Positions 13,001 to 25,510 of a DNA stretch of 64,000 nt are shown here, in pieces. The stretch spans positions 8,080,531-8,144,530 of the forward strand of contig NC_053402.1 of assembly GCF_016859285.1 (NCBI RefSeq), read 5' to 3'. The position numbers were made by a program, and so were the translations under genes. This DNA is from Xiphias gladius. Taxonomy: Eukaryota; Chordata; Actinopteri; Istiophoriformes; Xiphiidae. The notes beneath the pieces were generated by a model. The model was given only the letters and a program-made list of their open reading frames with translations. It was not told the origin of the DNA and ran no database searches. How positions within the stretch are numbered: position 1 is the stretch's first letter; each line of letters begins with the position of its first letter.

Positions 13001-14534
13001 AAGTGGAGGAGGTGTGGGTTAGAATGGCACTGTAGAAAAGGCCTAAAATTACTGCTGGGTTGTTTCATATGGCCACCCTGTGGTCAAGGAATTGAATTGC
13101 TGGACAAGAGCCCTGTATAACAGCTCATGCTTCAGACTTCAAGGCCCCATATTATTTTCTCCTGATCAGTTTCATTCTAAATTTATTATGTCTCTGGTTA
13201 AAAAAATATGATTCAGTATGTTGTCCAAACCATTGTACTTTGGGTAGTGTGATGTCTGCAGTGAGTCAAAGCTGCAAAACTGTGGCTCCAAACATGAGTG
13301 AAGGTTGTAGATTTTCATTTAGATTAATATTAAAATGACTTCAGTAAGCAGATTTGATTTCAGTAATTTTATTTTTATTTTTTTGCTTACCAAGAGAGAC
13401 AGACTGCAGTGAAATAAACAGTGACTAATGGGAGTAATAACAATCAGACATAGACACAGGATGGCAAGTTTACTGGCATAATTCGGATTTTTAAGATTTA
13501 CTCAAATAAAATTATTCTGAATGTAGCTAATATCTCAAAGAAAATCTCTGAGTCTTGATTATCTGATTTCCAGCTTTGTTAAAGGTGATTGTGTTGGTTA
13601 AAAAAAAAAAAAGTGCCTTTGCAAATCACTAAAATAACACAATGTCAGTTCTGTCCCTGAAGTGTTGCCAGAGATTTGCACTTTGCAAAGTGCCTTCAAT
13701 TTGAAAATGTAGTAAAAATATAACTTTAAATCCCAAATCGATACTCACATTGATATTATTATTGTATGGTTTTATGCTGTTGTCTTCAAAGTTCAAGTTT
13801 AAGATTATGTTTGAGATATATTATTTATCTTGTGTCATTAGTTCAGACCGTTTCAAGGACTTCAGAGTTTTTTGTTCTTCTGTGTGTTTGCAGGACTGCA
13901 GTCTGGATTTGTCACTCTTCCCCGCCTCTCTCGTCTTGACAGACAGTTTCAAGATGGAGATGTCTGGAAAGGGTCTCTACCAGACAGTGGTGGCATTGCA
14001 CTGACACGCTCAGATTCCTTCACCTCGTTCACTGTAGACCTCGGCCCTTCCCTTATGACTGAGGTGTTCAGTTTGATTGACAACACCAGCTGCCTTCAGA
14101 TATCCAATCACAGCCAGGCAGCAGGCGAGAGAGATGAAGGAGGAGATGAGGAAGTTGAGGACGACAGCTCTGTAGCAGAGACGCCTGTGCAGAGCCCTGG
14201 GGTGCCTTCACCCAACCCTTCCATGAGCAGCGGGGCATTTCTTAGGAACATGAACAACAGGGGGTGCTCTTGTAGTTCTAACTGTACAGAGCAAGAGGAG
14301 GATAGGAGGTCTCTGAGGACACCAGATGCATCCATTGGGTCTCCACAGAGAGCAGAGCCTGTGATTGAGGCAGAAAGGTTCCAGAGGGCAGCTGATGTGC
14401 TGTCTCGTCATTATGGTGGAGGGTCCTTCACAAAGGGAACGAGGGTGAGCAACAACAACGCTTGTCCTGCTTTTTCTCACAGCTACAAAAAACCATATGC
14501 CTTTTCTGAAGAGGAGGAAGAGATCAAAGTCTAA
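10065..14534 (+). CDS. cdc42ep1: Cdc42 effector protein 1 (CDC42EP1/Borg5), two coding exons
   Basis: Binds GTP-loaded Cdc42 (and related Rho GTPases) and promotes actin and septin reorganisation at the cell cortex. Coding exons are 10065-10518 and 13894-14534, joined in phase 1 through GT-AG, giving 364 aa. The N-terminus opens MSLGKL, as in mammalian CDC42EP1. The CRIB motif is at residues 31-45 (ISPPLGDF, then H..HVG), followed by GRGGDVFGDTSFL. A conserved NAISLPQLN block follows near residue 139. Exon 2 opens with SGFVTLPRL, then RSDSFTSF and DLGPSL, in the same order as human CDC42EP1, and the acidic C-terminus ends EEEEEIKV against EDDEVKV in human. The middle is low-complexity and Ser/Pro/acidic, as is normal for the family. 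The paralogue letter (a or b) cannot be told from sequence alone. Confidence 0.93.
10519..13893 (+). other. cdc42ep1 intron
   Basis: A 3.4-kb intron with donor GTGAGA and acceptor TTTGCAG. Apart from a GT microsatellite near its 5' end it is AT-rich and shows no recognisable gene or complete mobile element. Confidence 0.85.
10753..10808. repeat. (GT)n microsatellite, interrupted
   Basis: GT run with a TTT and a GGG interruption, inside the cdc42ep1 intron. Confidence 0.9.
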
Positions 14535-14571
14535 ATATTGAAACTGTCTCTGACACAGACTTTGGTGGTCC

Positions 14572-14577
14572 AATAAA
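14572..14577 (+). terminator. poly(A) signal, proximal (cdc42ep1)
   Basis: AATAAA lies only about 40 nt after the cdc42ep1 stop codon. Overlapping AATAAA copies at about 15530-15539 could serve as distal sites with a 1-kb 3' UTR. Use of either is inferred from the hexamer alone. Confidence 0.45.
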
Positions 14578-17500
14578 ATCATATAAACCTTTCAGTGGGC
14601 AGAGGTCTGGATTCATTTCAAATCAGAAAGTCTGAGATTTGTGTGATAGTCTGTTGTTCCTACATAGAAACATTCCCCTTCCAGCAGGTCTTCAATGATC
14701 ATTAGATCCTGGTGTGGATTCAGTTCCTGCAGGATAGATGTTTGAGGATTTTTGCCTTAAACCTGGGCCATCCCCTGTCACTGCACTACTTGGTTTTTGA
14801 CAAATTATTTAAAGTTTCCTGTATGTGAAAATTTGTTAGTTTTGTTTGTTATCCTTCTGGAAATTCCATTTGTGTCTGTGGAAATTGTCAGAAAAATACA
14901 AAAAAAAAAAAAGACATTACAGTTAAGACAGACATACACGAATCAAACAGTATGTTGCGCCACAGTGTCAGACAGCATAGTGCCCACAGCACCTAAAATT
15001 GCTTTAAAAAAATGTTAGTGGTAAGCAAATGTAGTATGAACCACAAGAAAAAAGATACAACAAAATTTTTCGTAGCAATGAATTATAAACACTGACTTGC
15101 AAGTATGAAGGATCTAAAAGTGTATAAAAATTGTCACAACTGCGCTAATTACATTTGTTTCTGTTTCAGACTAGGAATTTTGAAGAACAATGTATTTTAA
15201 TTTGAATTAATTTTTCTCTTTTTTTTTTCTGTTGTATGACACCTCACTCACCAAACTTATCATAACAAAATTTTAGATATAGAAATAGAGATGTTCTGGT
15301 TCAAAGCTCTGGGAAATTTGATGAGTACTGTGACTGTATTTTCATATTAATAATTTTGATAACGCCTCCATACTTGATGAACATCAAGAAATATTATGTT
15401 ATAAAAACTCAGTTGTACAATTAAAGCTAAAATTTCTCTTAAAACTATGTGATGCCTGTATTTGTAACAGCATTGTTTATCAAACATTTACCAGTATTAC
15501 ACTCTTTTTTTAAAGGACTGATATGATAAAATAAATAAATATTACATGAAATCTCTGCTTGTATTACAATGTAAACTCACTTTATATGATACTACAATAT
15601 GTAAAGGCAACTTGCTTTGTGTGGATATCCTCTCAGGTGTCTATTATGTGCATATGCAGACCACAAACATATCTTTAAAGAAGAAGCACAGCAGGAACAG
15701 CAAAAGAGGATGAATTTGTGTGGGAAATAATGAGTCTGGGTACATTTCTATCAGGACTTAATTTTGTTCAATGTAGCTCATTAATTAATTTTCCTAACTG
15801 GTATTACCCCATCTGATGGTAATAGTGGGATGTTACCATATAGGTGTAATCTGATGGATAATCTGATGGGACACAATGCACTTAGAAGCAAATGAAGATG
15901 AAATGTTTGTGCTACCTATTTGGAACAGGTAGGATCTGGGAACCGGTCTCAAAGATGGCACCCAGTCACATAAAGAATATTGCTGGCCTGGCGCATAAGC
16001 CACAAAAGTTCTCCAGTTTCTGGGGTTGCTTGTGTGTCCCAGTGCACGTGCACATTAGTGTTTCCTCCGCTGGCCCCATGCCCATTGTTGTCTCTAGGCC
16101 TATATGCAGTGAAAAAATAAGAAATGTTTTAACACACTTAAACAAATTTGCTAAATGGTAAGACATTTTCATCTTCTGTTCAGACTCCTGCGCGTTTACA
16201 GTTTTGCAAACCCGCTGTGCACCTGCAAAGCTCAGCATCGGAGCCGACCCCTTACTTGCAATTGTCTTAAAATCAATGCTGGACCTAACCTGGACTCACG
16301 TAAATCCACGCAGCTGGCATAGTGTTGAGACTATTTATATTATTTAAAACTTCTAACCAAACAATTGTTATCTGACCGTGTGTGCTTTTCATGAAACCAG
16401 GGTGCCATTCTGAAAGTTTATACAGTGCAATCAATTGTAGAATAGCACCAGACTAGCAAATTTCCAAGCATATTATTTCGTTTTGAAATTTAAGGACCGC
16501 TAAGAACTTTTTCCTGCTGGATTAAAAAGGACGTAAAACATAAACAATGTTTTTCAAAAAAGGAGAGGGGGAGCAGAGCTTTAGCGCCTTTGAGCCATTA
16601 ACTATACAGTTTGCAGAATTACACCTGCCACTGTTATCCATGCCAGCAGCTGCCGCATCGACACACAATGGGGATCCCACCGTACATACAGTATATATAT
16701 AGACACACAAACACACAGACACACACAAACACCTTCACCCTACACACAAACACACACACACACACACACATACACACACACACTTAAGAAACCAGAAGAA
16801 ATACCAGCAGAAGATTAACATTCAGACAATGCACAGAAAACGAATAGGAAAGGTGATTCTGGCAGCCTTTTGTATGATTTCAAGGCCAAGGCTGGATTAA
16901 CATCCAAGCAAATCATACAACTGTGTAGGGGCCCCAGACCTCTAGCAGCCCAGAAGCTCCAGGTTTATTGTGTGACAGGTCATTTTTGGTCATTTGATGA
17001 ATTTCATGTTTGGAATCCTAAGTACATCTCACAGTTTCATGCACACCACTTTACTGCCTTGGTTCACTGTCCTCACTATCATTCTCCCTCAAAGCGAGCA
17101 GCAATTTTCAGCAGATAAGCCCTGATACCACTCTACGGTATACCTGCCTAGCACAAAACAGACAAAGACAGTTAAAGTCAGTGACAATTTGGTGAATATG
17201 ATGAAGCTTTATCTGGCAGGTAAAGGACTGAACAGAGGGAGAGAATATTGGAGTTCATTGTCAGGTGGCAAGAAACAGTATCCCAAATGTCTGGTAATTA
17301 TGCTTGTGTCTGTGCGGTGTATAAATAGCATATTGTTTGGTAACACTTTAGCCATATGAATTTTTATGAGGCATATGTCAAACGTGTGAATAATAATGTC
17401 AGTGTCGATGTGAATAAACAACTGCACATGTAATGATTTCACAAAGTTAAGACATCTTTCTTTAGAAAAAAAAAAAAAAAACTAAAGATATCAGTAAACT

Positions 17501-17990
17501 TACCTTAGTTTTGTGTTGTCTTTGCTCTGTGTGGTCTGTGTGGATGCAGCTGCTTTGTTGGTCTATCTATTGTTGTCTCTAGGCCTGTATGCAGTGCAGT
17601 GTTTCACAGCTCTCCCTGGCTGAAGAGATCAGGCCTGTTTCACCTGATGCTGGACGGGATTGGTGGGTACATCACTGTGCTAAAGTGGGAAGCTAAACCA
17701 CTGAAGTACAGCAAAGACACGCTTTGAAAGTGTTACGTTACTCGTTATGAAAACGTGTGAAAAGGAAAAAACACGCGTAAACAAGGAAAAGATCTACCAC
17801 TTTGGCAGCATACTGTATATGTCTTTAGTAGAAAACAAAATAATGCAGATTTACATTCCCCAGTTTGACAAGACATTATGTAGCTAAATATAGAAAGCAA
17901 AAGCGATTACAAAAGTACAAAGTTCAAGTTTATGTGGTCAATATACGTCGGCCAACCAACGAAGCATAGAGGTAGTTCAGGCACCAAAGT
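14578..17990. other. 3' flank of cdc42ep1, noncoding
   Basis: Possible long 3' UTR to about 15.56 kb, then intergenic DNA with a CA microsatellite and a 28-bp motif at 16084-16111 that recurs at 17569-17596 with one mismatch. No gene was recognised on either strand. Confidence 0.6.
16703..16784. repeat. (CA)n microsatellite, imperfect
   Basis: CA-rich tract with AAA, GA and CCTTCACCCT interruptions, preceded by a short TA run at 16691-16700. Confidence 0.85.
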
Positions 17991-18275
17991 TGTGATTGGC
18001 TCCAGTCTTTTGCACTCAACACGCTTCCCAACTGTTGCTCCGATGGTCACGCCCAAGCCAACGCCGTTTGCCGCCGCAGCCCACCTACAGCGCCTGTGCT
18101 TCGACTTGATGAAGGGGTGAATGTGTGCGGGTGTCTTCTGCTGCCTGCTCAGCCTTCGGCTCATGACACCAGCTGGACAGAACCCAGGTTATCCCGTGTT
18201 TGCCGTCGGACCACGTCCACTCCGTCAGGGTCGTGTTCACCAAATTTCAACATCCCATAATACCGGGGGCTAAGG
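17991..18275 (+). promoter_or_regulatory. CpG-rich orphan promoter / first-exon candidate
   Basis: CpG density is clearly higher here than in the flanks (for example around 18055-18075 and 18196-18230). The stretch ends in CTAAG followed by GTGAGT at 18275, a consensus splice donor. No adjoining coding exon is recognisable. The next plus-strand coding remains are the pyrin exon at 21859, so this may be the old noncoding first exon of the GVIN-like pseudogene. It could instead be a first exon of an unrelated noncoding RNA. Confidence 0.35.
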
Positions 18276-21200
18276 TGAGTATCTGCTGCCGTAGTGACAT
18301 GGCACGGTTTGGCACAGTGCAGCTTCTTAATTTCTCCACTTTCTCCTGATCATGAGAAGAACACTTTACTCAACTTGGTTATGGTTTTTCATTTTAGCTA
18401 CAGGATGTTTCCCTTGTATCTGCTATTAGCATCTGGCCGTATGTTCATCTGAGAGTAATCAATAATATGGGGTTGCGTCTCAGATGAGAAGGGCTTTTGC
18501 TGTCATTAACTTAGGATACTGTGATTATCCTTCCACGTGTTTATCTGAGGGCAGCCAGGACATTGCTGCATATTCAGGCTGACGGCGTTGTTTTGGCGAT
18601 TTAATGCGCTTCCTTGCTAATATTTATTAAGCATGAAACAATAATGTTGTTTTGGGGGATTAGATCTCTCAGCAGAATCCCCATCGCAGCTGAGATTCAG
18701 CGAGAGCTCCCTGAAACAGCAGAGCCTTTAACTGTATTACCATTTACTATAAATGTTAATTTCCTTGATGTAGGTGTCTTTGACTGAAATGGAGCGTTCG
18801 TTCAGGAAGAGCACTGAGGTCGCGGTCGTTTTGTTAATTTCCCATGTGCACGCACTGTATGTGAATGTATTTTACACGGTTATTGTTTATTTAGTAACTT
18901 CGATAGCCTAAGTTTTGTGAAGGTTTAGTCAGCTATTTTACCACTAACGGTAAAGAAAATCAAAATTATGTCTCAGAGAAATATTGTATATTGTTATAAC
19001 TTAAATAGGGGGTTTGCTCTATTGCAATTGTGTAGGTATGTTTGTATGTAAATTGTGTATATGTGTAATTCCTTACATTTCTAGTGTCCCAATGTATTAT
19101 AATTCTTCATTAAGATTCTCGACCTGCACATCCCCCTTATCCTTTACCAGTAAATGTCAGGTTAGACGTTTTGGATATTTTAATCACACAAGTTATGTTG
19201 TATATATGTGAATATCATTTTAACTTCAACTATTGTAAAAGTTAAAATGACAACTACTCATTTTTTGACTTATAATACATTTTACAAGCTTTTATAATAC
19301 TTATAGTACACCCACCACTGGTTTGAATTAAACACCAACACAACAAAACACATTATCATGAGCTTACCAGCAATAAAATAGCAAAAAGCAGTGTGAGGCG
19401 TTTAGGGTTAGAAAGCAATTGGACTACTGCTGTGAAAATGCACAGGTAAATAGTGGTAAATATGCACAGGGAATTGGAACATATGTACAAAAATATCTAT
19501 ATAAGCATTGGTGTATTGCACATTGACCACCATAAATCTGGTGATGTTGGCCAAAATCATATTATCCATGAGTAGTTGTCTATTGCCCATGACACTGACA
19601 AGTAGTTGTAGTAGTTCACTACTCAACTACTCGTCAGAATAATTGACTTCAGGCATCTGAAGATTTAGGAAACCAAACTCGGTCCAATAATACACAACTG
19701 TTAATTATATACTAGTATTTGCTTAACGTCTATTTGTTTTAATGCATCATCATGGATACAGATTATGCAGATACGAGTTGAATGGGATTTTTCGTTTCTC
19801 TCTTTCTCTCTCTCTGACACAGAATGTGACAACATCAGATGGTTAAAACTAACTGTTAAACAAAGACTGAAAGGTCACTTACTGTGGAGGTGGCATTAGC
19901 AGTTCATTAGCAGGTGTTTGAACCACAGACCTTTTGGTTGGAATGCTAACCCCTGCAACTCTGTCTGCTAGAAATTAAGTTTATATACTACTCATTTGTT
20001 TTGCAAAATACAGTTTGCAATAAACTCTTTTTCCAGTAAAGGAGGTTGTAGGGAGATTTCTGTGTGGATAGTGGACACTTTGACAACACATATGAGGGAT
20101 AAAGAAACACTGAAAATACAGAAAACATAAACTCAGAAATGCTGTCCAGTCCAACACAACACAACAAAAATTTCCTAGAGACACTACAGCCTGATGAGCA
20201 TGTTGACCTTTCCCCGGTGATGTTTGAAAAAAGACCAAGAACATTTATTTTAGTTTAAACATTCCGATACAGTGGTTTTGATATTGCAAGACATTTCAGA
20301 TTTACACCTAATAGCAATAGCCTTTTCCAAAATTTAGGCTATTTTCAGTGTCACACGTTTTAGTGTTTTCCAGAAACTTAAATTGTGTTATAACTTGATT
20401 TTATTGTCTTGTATGACTTTGCTTGTTTTCTGTATTTGTAGTGCATTTTCAAATAATATTTCAAATGGGTTTCCAAATTTACTTGTGTTTGCAGGTTTGT
20501 TTGTTTTTTAATGTGTTGTCAAAGTAGTGATGATATTTTATTAATTTGCTTGTGTTTTGTCTTTTTTGCTATTGTTTTCTTAAGATGCAATGTGTTGATC
20601 GCCTGGCAAATGTAGTACTGTTCCTTAACTTGTATCAACAACATACCTACTCCAATATTATTATTATGCCTGGATGTTCTTACATTATGATACTGACATT
20701 GGAAGATGATTCTTATTAATGTACTGATTTCAGACATAAGAGGATATCAGGCTGTGAAATGCTACAACTGATGAAGTCATCATGTTATTCAAAACAGACT
20801 CGTTAATATATTGAATCTAATCAAGGCTACAAAAGATGGTTCTGGGTTGTCGGAGTCATTAAAAACTGAATTCATAAATAGCTATGTAGCTATTAAGCAT
20901 TCATCTTCTCTAGAGACATTGAGGAATACAAATTGCATCATTAATTTCAACATGCCATTAATCAAGTATATCATCATTGGTGTTTTCTTTCTAGGTTTTT
21001 ACTGGAAGTGAGAGATGATGACTGCAGATCCCCCAGTATTTGGTCCAATATTACTGTCTGGTCATTGATAAAGTCCTGTAGAGGTATGTGGGCTGCGTAT
21101 GAAAATGTATTACCACTAATCAGAAGTACAAAGCTACAGGGAAATAGATTTCTGTTTTTGACTTAAAGACTTCTTTTACTCACCCAAAGACAAAAGCTTC

Positions 21201-21858
21201 AGTTTTATGGAGTTGCAGGCATTTAAAACCCTGTGGCACCACCACACCTTTCTTAATACAGAGTGTCCATTATGCTTTATAGTAAGTACAAGCTCATGTA
21301 AGTTGTTAAGGAAACATGACAGTCATGAGCATTTTCAGAGACACAACATAAATAGCATCAGTTGTGTCTCTTCCTCTGATCAGGGATGTTGTTCCAGTAT
21401 AAAATGGCTGAGACTCCTTTGCTCCTTTTTCAAACCATCTTCTCTGTGCAGCATGAGTATGCTGCTGTTCTCAGAGCAGTTTTCCTTGTCCTTTAGAAGG
21501 AAGCAGGTCTTTTTTACTGTATTCCTGATTGCATTGGACTTGTACATTATATATTCATGTTTAAGCATAAACATCATTGTATATTTCTGTTTATACTTAT
21601 GTAATATACATTCTTAGGTTTGCTCTTTGGGGTTTTTGGTCTTTAGGGTGATTGAACTCTGTCTCAATCTGTTGCTAGGTTTGAGAAACACATGGATGTG
21701 GTTTTAACTGATGATCCTCCAGAGTTTCTTTGACACTCAAATTTGAAATGGCTGTGGGAATGACACAGGTAATTGAGAAAACCCAGGGATGCAGATGTAA
21801 TAGCACAACTGTAGCTGAATTGTCTTTCAAGTTGAAAATATTCTCTGATTTTTACCAG
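18276..21858. other. noncoding, with one exon-like segment
   Basis: AT-rich DNA. At about 20996-21082 a segment is bounded by TTTCTTTCTAG and AGAG-GTATGT, which have the form of splice acceptor and donor. It contains no long frame and could be a 5' UTR exon of the downstream GVIN relic. No other feature was recognised. Confidence 0.45.
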
Positions 21859-22133
21859 GGAACAACAATGGTGAGGCAGGTTATCTTGAATATTCTGGAC
21901 GATTTGGGAGAAGACGAATTTAAATGCTTCAAATTATATCTGTGGGACCATGGCATCCTCAAAGAAAAAAAAACCCATCCCAAATGTACATCTGGAGGTG
22001 GCATACAGGTTGAAAACTGTGAATCTGATGTTGCAGGCCTATAAACCTGCTGAAGTTCTGCAGTTGACAACAGAGTTTTTAATAAATATCAACAGGAATG
22101 ATCTTTTGCAGATCTGCAGCTCATCACCAAAAG
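21859..22133 (+). pseudogene. pyrin-domain (PYD) exon of GVIN-like pseudogene, frameshifted
   Basis: The pyrin domain is a death-fold module used for homotypic assembly and is found at the N-terminus of many fish immune proteins. Acceptor TTTTACCAG precedes 21859, the ATG is at 21868 and the donor is GTCAGT at 22134. The first frame reads VILNILDDLGEDEFKCFKLYL and the second half reads RLKTVNLMLQAY, then NINRNDLLQI, which together cover one pyrin domain. The two halves are in different frames, with the break in the A-run at about 21961-21973. The exon ends in phase 1, matching the next exon. It is part of the same pseudogene as 27394-27422 and 30198-34618. Confidence 0.75.
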
Positions 22134-25124
22134 GTCAGTAACAGGATGCAGTATATTAAAAATGGATATAGTGCAAGCTATTTTGGTTTGACTTATGCTT
22201 TTTTACTCTGCCCTGCACCAAAACAGCAGATCTAAGAAGAGAAACAGACTGCTGTTTGAATTTGTAGAATTGTTGTATTTGTATTTATAAATGATGGACA
22301 CAACAGGAAACACGTCTTCAGCCATGTTAGCAGCTTTGTGAAGCTGTACTTAGGTACAACAGTGCTTTGACCTTATGGTGACATAAGCATGGCAACATGT
22401 TCACAATGACAATGTTAGCATGATGATGTTCAGAACATAATGTTCCCCTTCTGAGTTTAGCGAGTTAACATGCTAACATTTGCTTGTCACCGATGTCAAG
22501 AGGCATGTTTTAAATCTGTTTGTTCAAGGACATTACGTCTCCACATTGTGGGATGTGAAATGGGGAAAAACAGAGATAAATAAACTGAAGTAAGTTATGA
22601 AACCTAGAATTACAGGCATTTGGAGCCTGTCAAGTTCATGGAAACAAAATATGCAAAGCAGTTACAGCAGTTAAATTATTGTTATTATTATTAGAAAATC
22701 CTGATGTTTTCTTCAGCTTAAATAGAAGAAGCAGTGTAGTATTTTTGTTTTAAGGGACATAATGTATCCTCAGTCTGCCTGTATCTGTGGAGCAGTGCTT
22801 GAGTTAAGTCTGTGCCATAAAATATTGATGAAAATCACGAACAAAGGTTACACTAAAAAAAACCTGATTAAAGTAATAATGATAACCAAAATGCATACGC
22901 TCAAATTGACAAACTATCAAAATGTAATAATAGCATTTGCTTTTTGATAAAAGGTTATGTGTATTGTCATTACTTGATATGTTCGTGTGTGTTTGTATGA
23001 TAGCTATTGTTAACATACATGTTGTCTCCCATAGACATCGACTGTGACACAAATACAGAGATAAATCATGAAAAATGTTAAATATATGAAATAGAAGCAC
23101 CATGTATAGATACATACACACACATACACACACACTCAGAGAGAGAGAGATATGAGTGATGCACATGTTTTATGTGTATAATTTAGTATTGAATTAACTA
23201 CAGTTCTCAAAAGGCAAGTGAGAATGAGTGAAACTTAGACCAACTTACACATTTAACATGTGCATCTGTGATTCTGCAATTTTAAACACACTGTGTTGAA
23301 CTTGTGCTGACATGCAAGCAATCAACTTGTGAATCAGAGAGCTCTGTATTACGTGTGGAGGATACAGAACAACCAGAAACTTTGATATGCTCACAGTGTG
23401 CACATTGGTTGTGTTTACTGTGGCTGGTTGACATGTACACCAAAGTGAAGCAGACCAACCCAAATTAAACCTGGTACATTGTGATTAATAAGTATCATGT
23501 GCCTCGTAATCACTAGACCGCCAGGATGACCTTAAAAGGTACTGAAGGGTCTTTTTGCATTGTTGGAGGGGTCACTGCTAAGAAAAATTATGAAACAAGA
23601 CTAGCATATCATGAGCTCTGATCCATGACTTAAACTAAATTTAAATACCAAAAAGTAGTGTCCTTCTATCCTGAGTGACATGCTTATAAAGTTGGATCTT
23701 ATCCCCCGAAAAGAACAAGTTTTCCTCTGCCCCTGCCTAGTGAATAATACAATGTATAGTGTAATGTATTATACAATGTATAATATACTGCTGTGCAGTA
23801 CACTATAATAAAATAACAATAAATTCATAAATTATTAAACTGTTCAAAGAAGACAGTAGATCAATATGTATAATATGCATGTGTGTATTACTGTATATAT
23901 GTATTTTATAAATGTAATAGCAATATATAGCAATATAGCGCACATATATAATATAAATAAAAATATAAATAAATGCAAAAAATATGTATGTTTTTGTTTG
24001 TAAAAAAACCAAATCACATCTAGATCTACAAATATTGAATTTTCTGATAAGTACTTAATGTGTCAGGCTGTACGAGGCTAGTCTGTCACCTACACATACC
24101 TGGCAGGTCATTTTGTGAAGCCGGCACGCTTCACAAAAGATTGTTAATCTTTTCTCATTAACTCAATGTAAATATGTTAATTTTTTAAATTTCAAGTTAA
24201 TTCAACTTAGAATGTCTAATTTTTATTTTCATACCACTTTAGAACTTACAAACATAAGTTGCTTATCTTCAGGTCTTTTGATTCAAAATGAGTTGAATGA
24301 TTGAACCGCTCAGAGTTCACTCAACTCATTAAATGTTTTTAAAGAAACAAAACTAGCATATTAACAGACTTCCCACCATGCATTGTTTGAGAGTCAAAAC
24401 TCTCCAAAGACTCTCCTTTTTTGTAGTTTGAAGAAAATGGACATGATGTAAATGTGTTGTGTGTCTTTTTAATACATGCAAAGATTAGTCATGGTTGTTT
24501 CTTTTCATAATAATGAAAACAATAAAAAACCATGAGGAAGGTTAGTATTGAATTCGGTGCCTACCTCCGTACACTTAGAATTTCACAAAGTTACTGCCTT
24601 GCATGTTATCTTTGTATTGACTTTGGTACAAAATGGCTTCAAAAGCTGCATCTGTGAGTTCTTAAGGTCAAATCGAGAACTGAATGTAAGTTATTCATGT
24701 TAAGTTAATTTAATTCAGTTTTAAATCTTCAAAACTTATAAAATGACGAACTATTTAACCTAAGTTTAGTTAAGTCTCATTTTAAAGTCAGCAGGGGAAC
24801 TTACGTTTCTAAGTTGAACAAACCTTTTACAGTGTAGACATCATTACACCAATTATGGTGCTTTCTGGCAGCGAGTACTTGTTAGCTTCCTCTGATCATA
24901 CCACCCTCTGCACCACAGGTTGCTGCTATCCACTATCCATCTAGTATTGTCTTATCATGCAGCTAAATCGAGCGAGTTGTAAATTAAAATAGGGGAAATG
25001 GATAGCAATATTACATGGTTAATATAGCAGGTTTTGCAAACTTGAATCATGAACATTGTTTACAGTCCAAGATCAGATAATCAAACTTTGAAGCAAATGT
25101 TGCCCTAACTACCTTTTCTCATCA
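22134..25124. other. first intron of the GVIN-like pseudogene, 5' part
   Basis: AT-rich. Around 22380-22495 are several ATGTTAGCATG/AACATGCTAACATT permutations, as seen in common fish repeats. An 11-bp perfect hairpin lies at 24111-24138. A stretch of AAGTTAATT/TTAACTT motifs from about 24160 ends near 24837 in TTTTACAGTGTA, which resembles the terminus of a non-autonomous DNA element. No gene was found. Confidence 0.5.
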
Positions 25125-25142
25125 TTGATGTATCTGCTAGAA

Positions 25143-25406
25143 GTGTGTCACTTCAGTTTCCTCCAGAGTTTGACAGCATGGGAGATCTACAAATATAAAT
25201 ACATTGAATGGTTACCAAGAGTTGTTGAGCAGGCATCCAAGATTATATGCAGACAGCTGCCTCAACCGGAAGAGATCTATACCAGCCACTGCGGGAAGAG
25301 AGTACAATATATACGGTATATAATTAAGGACACAGTACACCATGGTCATCGCTTATTCACATTGTTTCCCTCAGGGCAGCGTTTCCAAAGCTTAAAAGCA
25401 ATGTAA
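25143..25406 (+). mobile_element. non-LTR retrotransposon fragment, RT C-terminal tail
   Basis: The plus-strand frame reads a typical C-terminal end of a LINE reverse transcriptase: RVVEQASKIICRQLPQPEEI, then YTSHCGKR, IIKDTVHHGH, and finally LFTLFPSGQRFQSLK. This pattern (a KII..LP..EE.Y segment, then D..H.GH.LF.LLPSG.R) is shared by several LINE clades in fish. The upstream polymerase domain is missing, so the copy is 5'-truncated. The clade was not resolved. Confidence 0.65.
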
Positions 25407-25411
25407 ATGGC

Positions 25412-25510
25412 AAATGGTCGTCTCCCATCCAAGTACTAACCAGGCCTGATCTAGCTAAGTGTCCGAGATCAGACGAGATCGGGTTGATTCAGGTTGGCAA
25501 TGCCGTAAGC
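25412..25510 (-). pseudogene. 5S rRNA pseudogene, 3'-truncated
   Basis: Read on the minus strand from 25510 it starts GCTTACGGCA and contains CCCGATCTCGTCTGATCTCG and, further on, GGCCTGGTTAGTACTTGGAT and GGGAGACGA. These are the 5' end, core and internal control region of vertebrate 5S rRNA. The match stops after GGGAGACGACC, losing the last 20-25 nt and the pairing partner of the 5' end. Several substitutions lie in the region after GCCA. It abuts, in opposite orientation, a LINE tail, so it is a dispersed copy rather than part of a 5S array. Confidence 0.8.

Noticed and set aside
14108-14582. Minus-strand frames opposite cdc42ep1 exon 2
   Set aside because: Shadow frames of a well-supported plus-strand exon.
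19862-19980. tRNA-derived SINE candidate
   Set aside because: Only a weak resemblance to a SINE body. No A or B box could be placed with confidence.
21207-21617. 136-aa frame before the pyrin exon
   Set aside because: Low-complexity hydrophobic mixture with no family match, no splice context and no link to the downstream frames.
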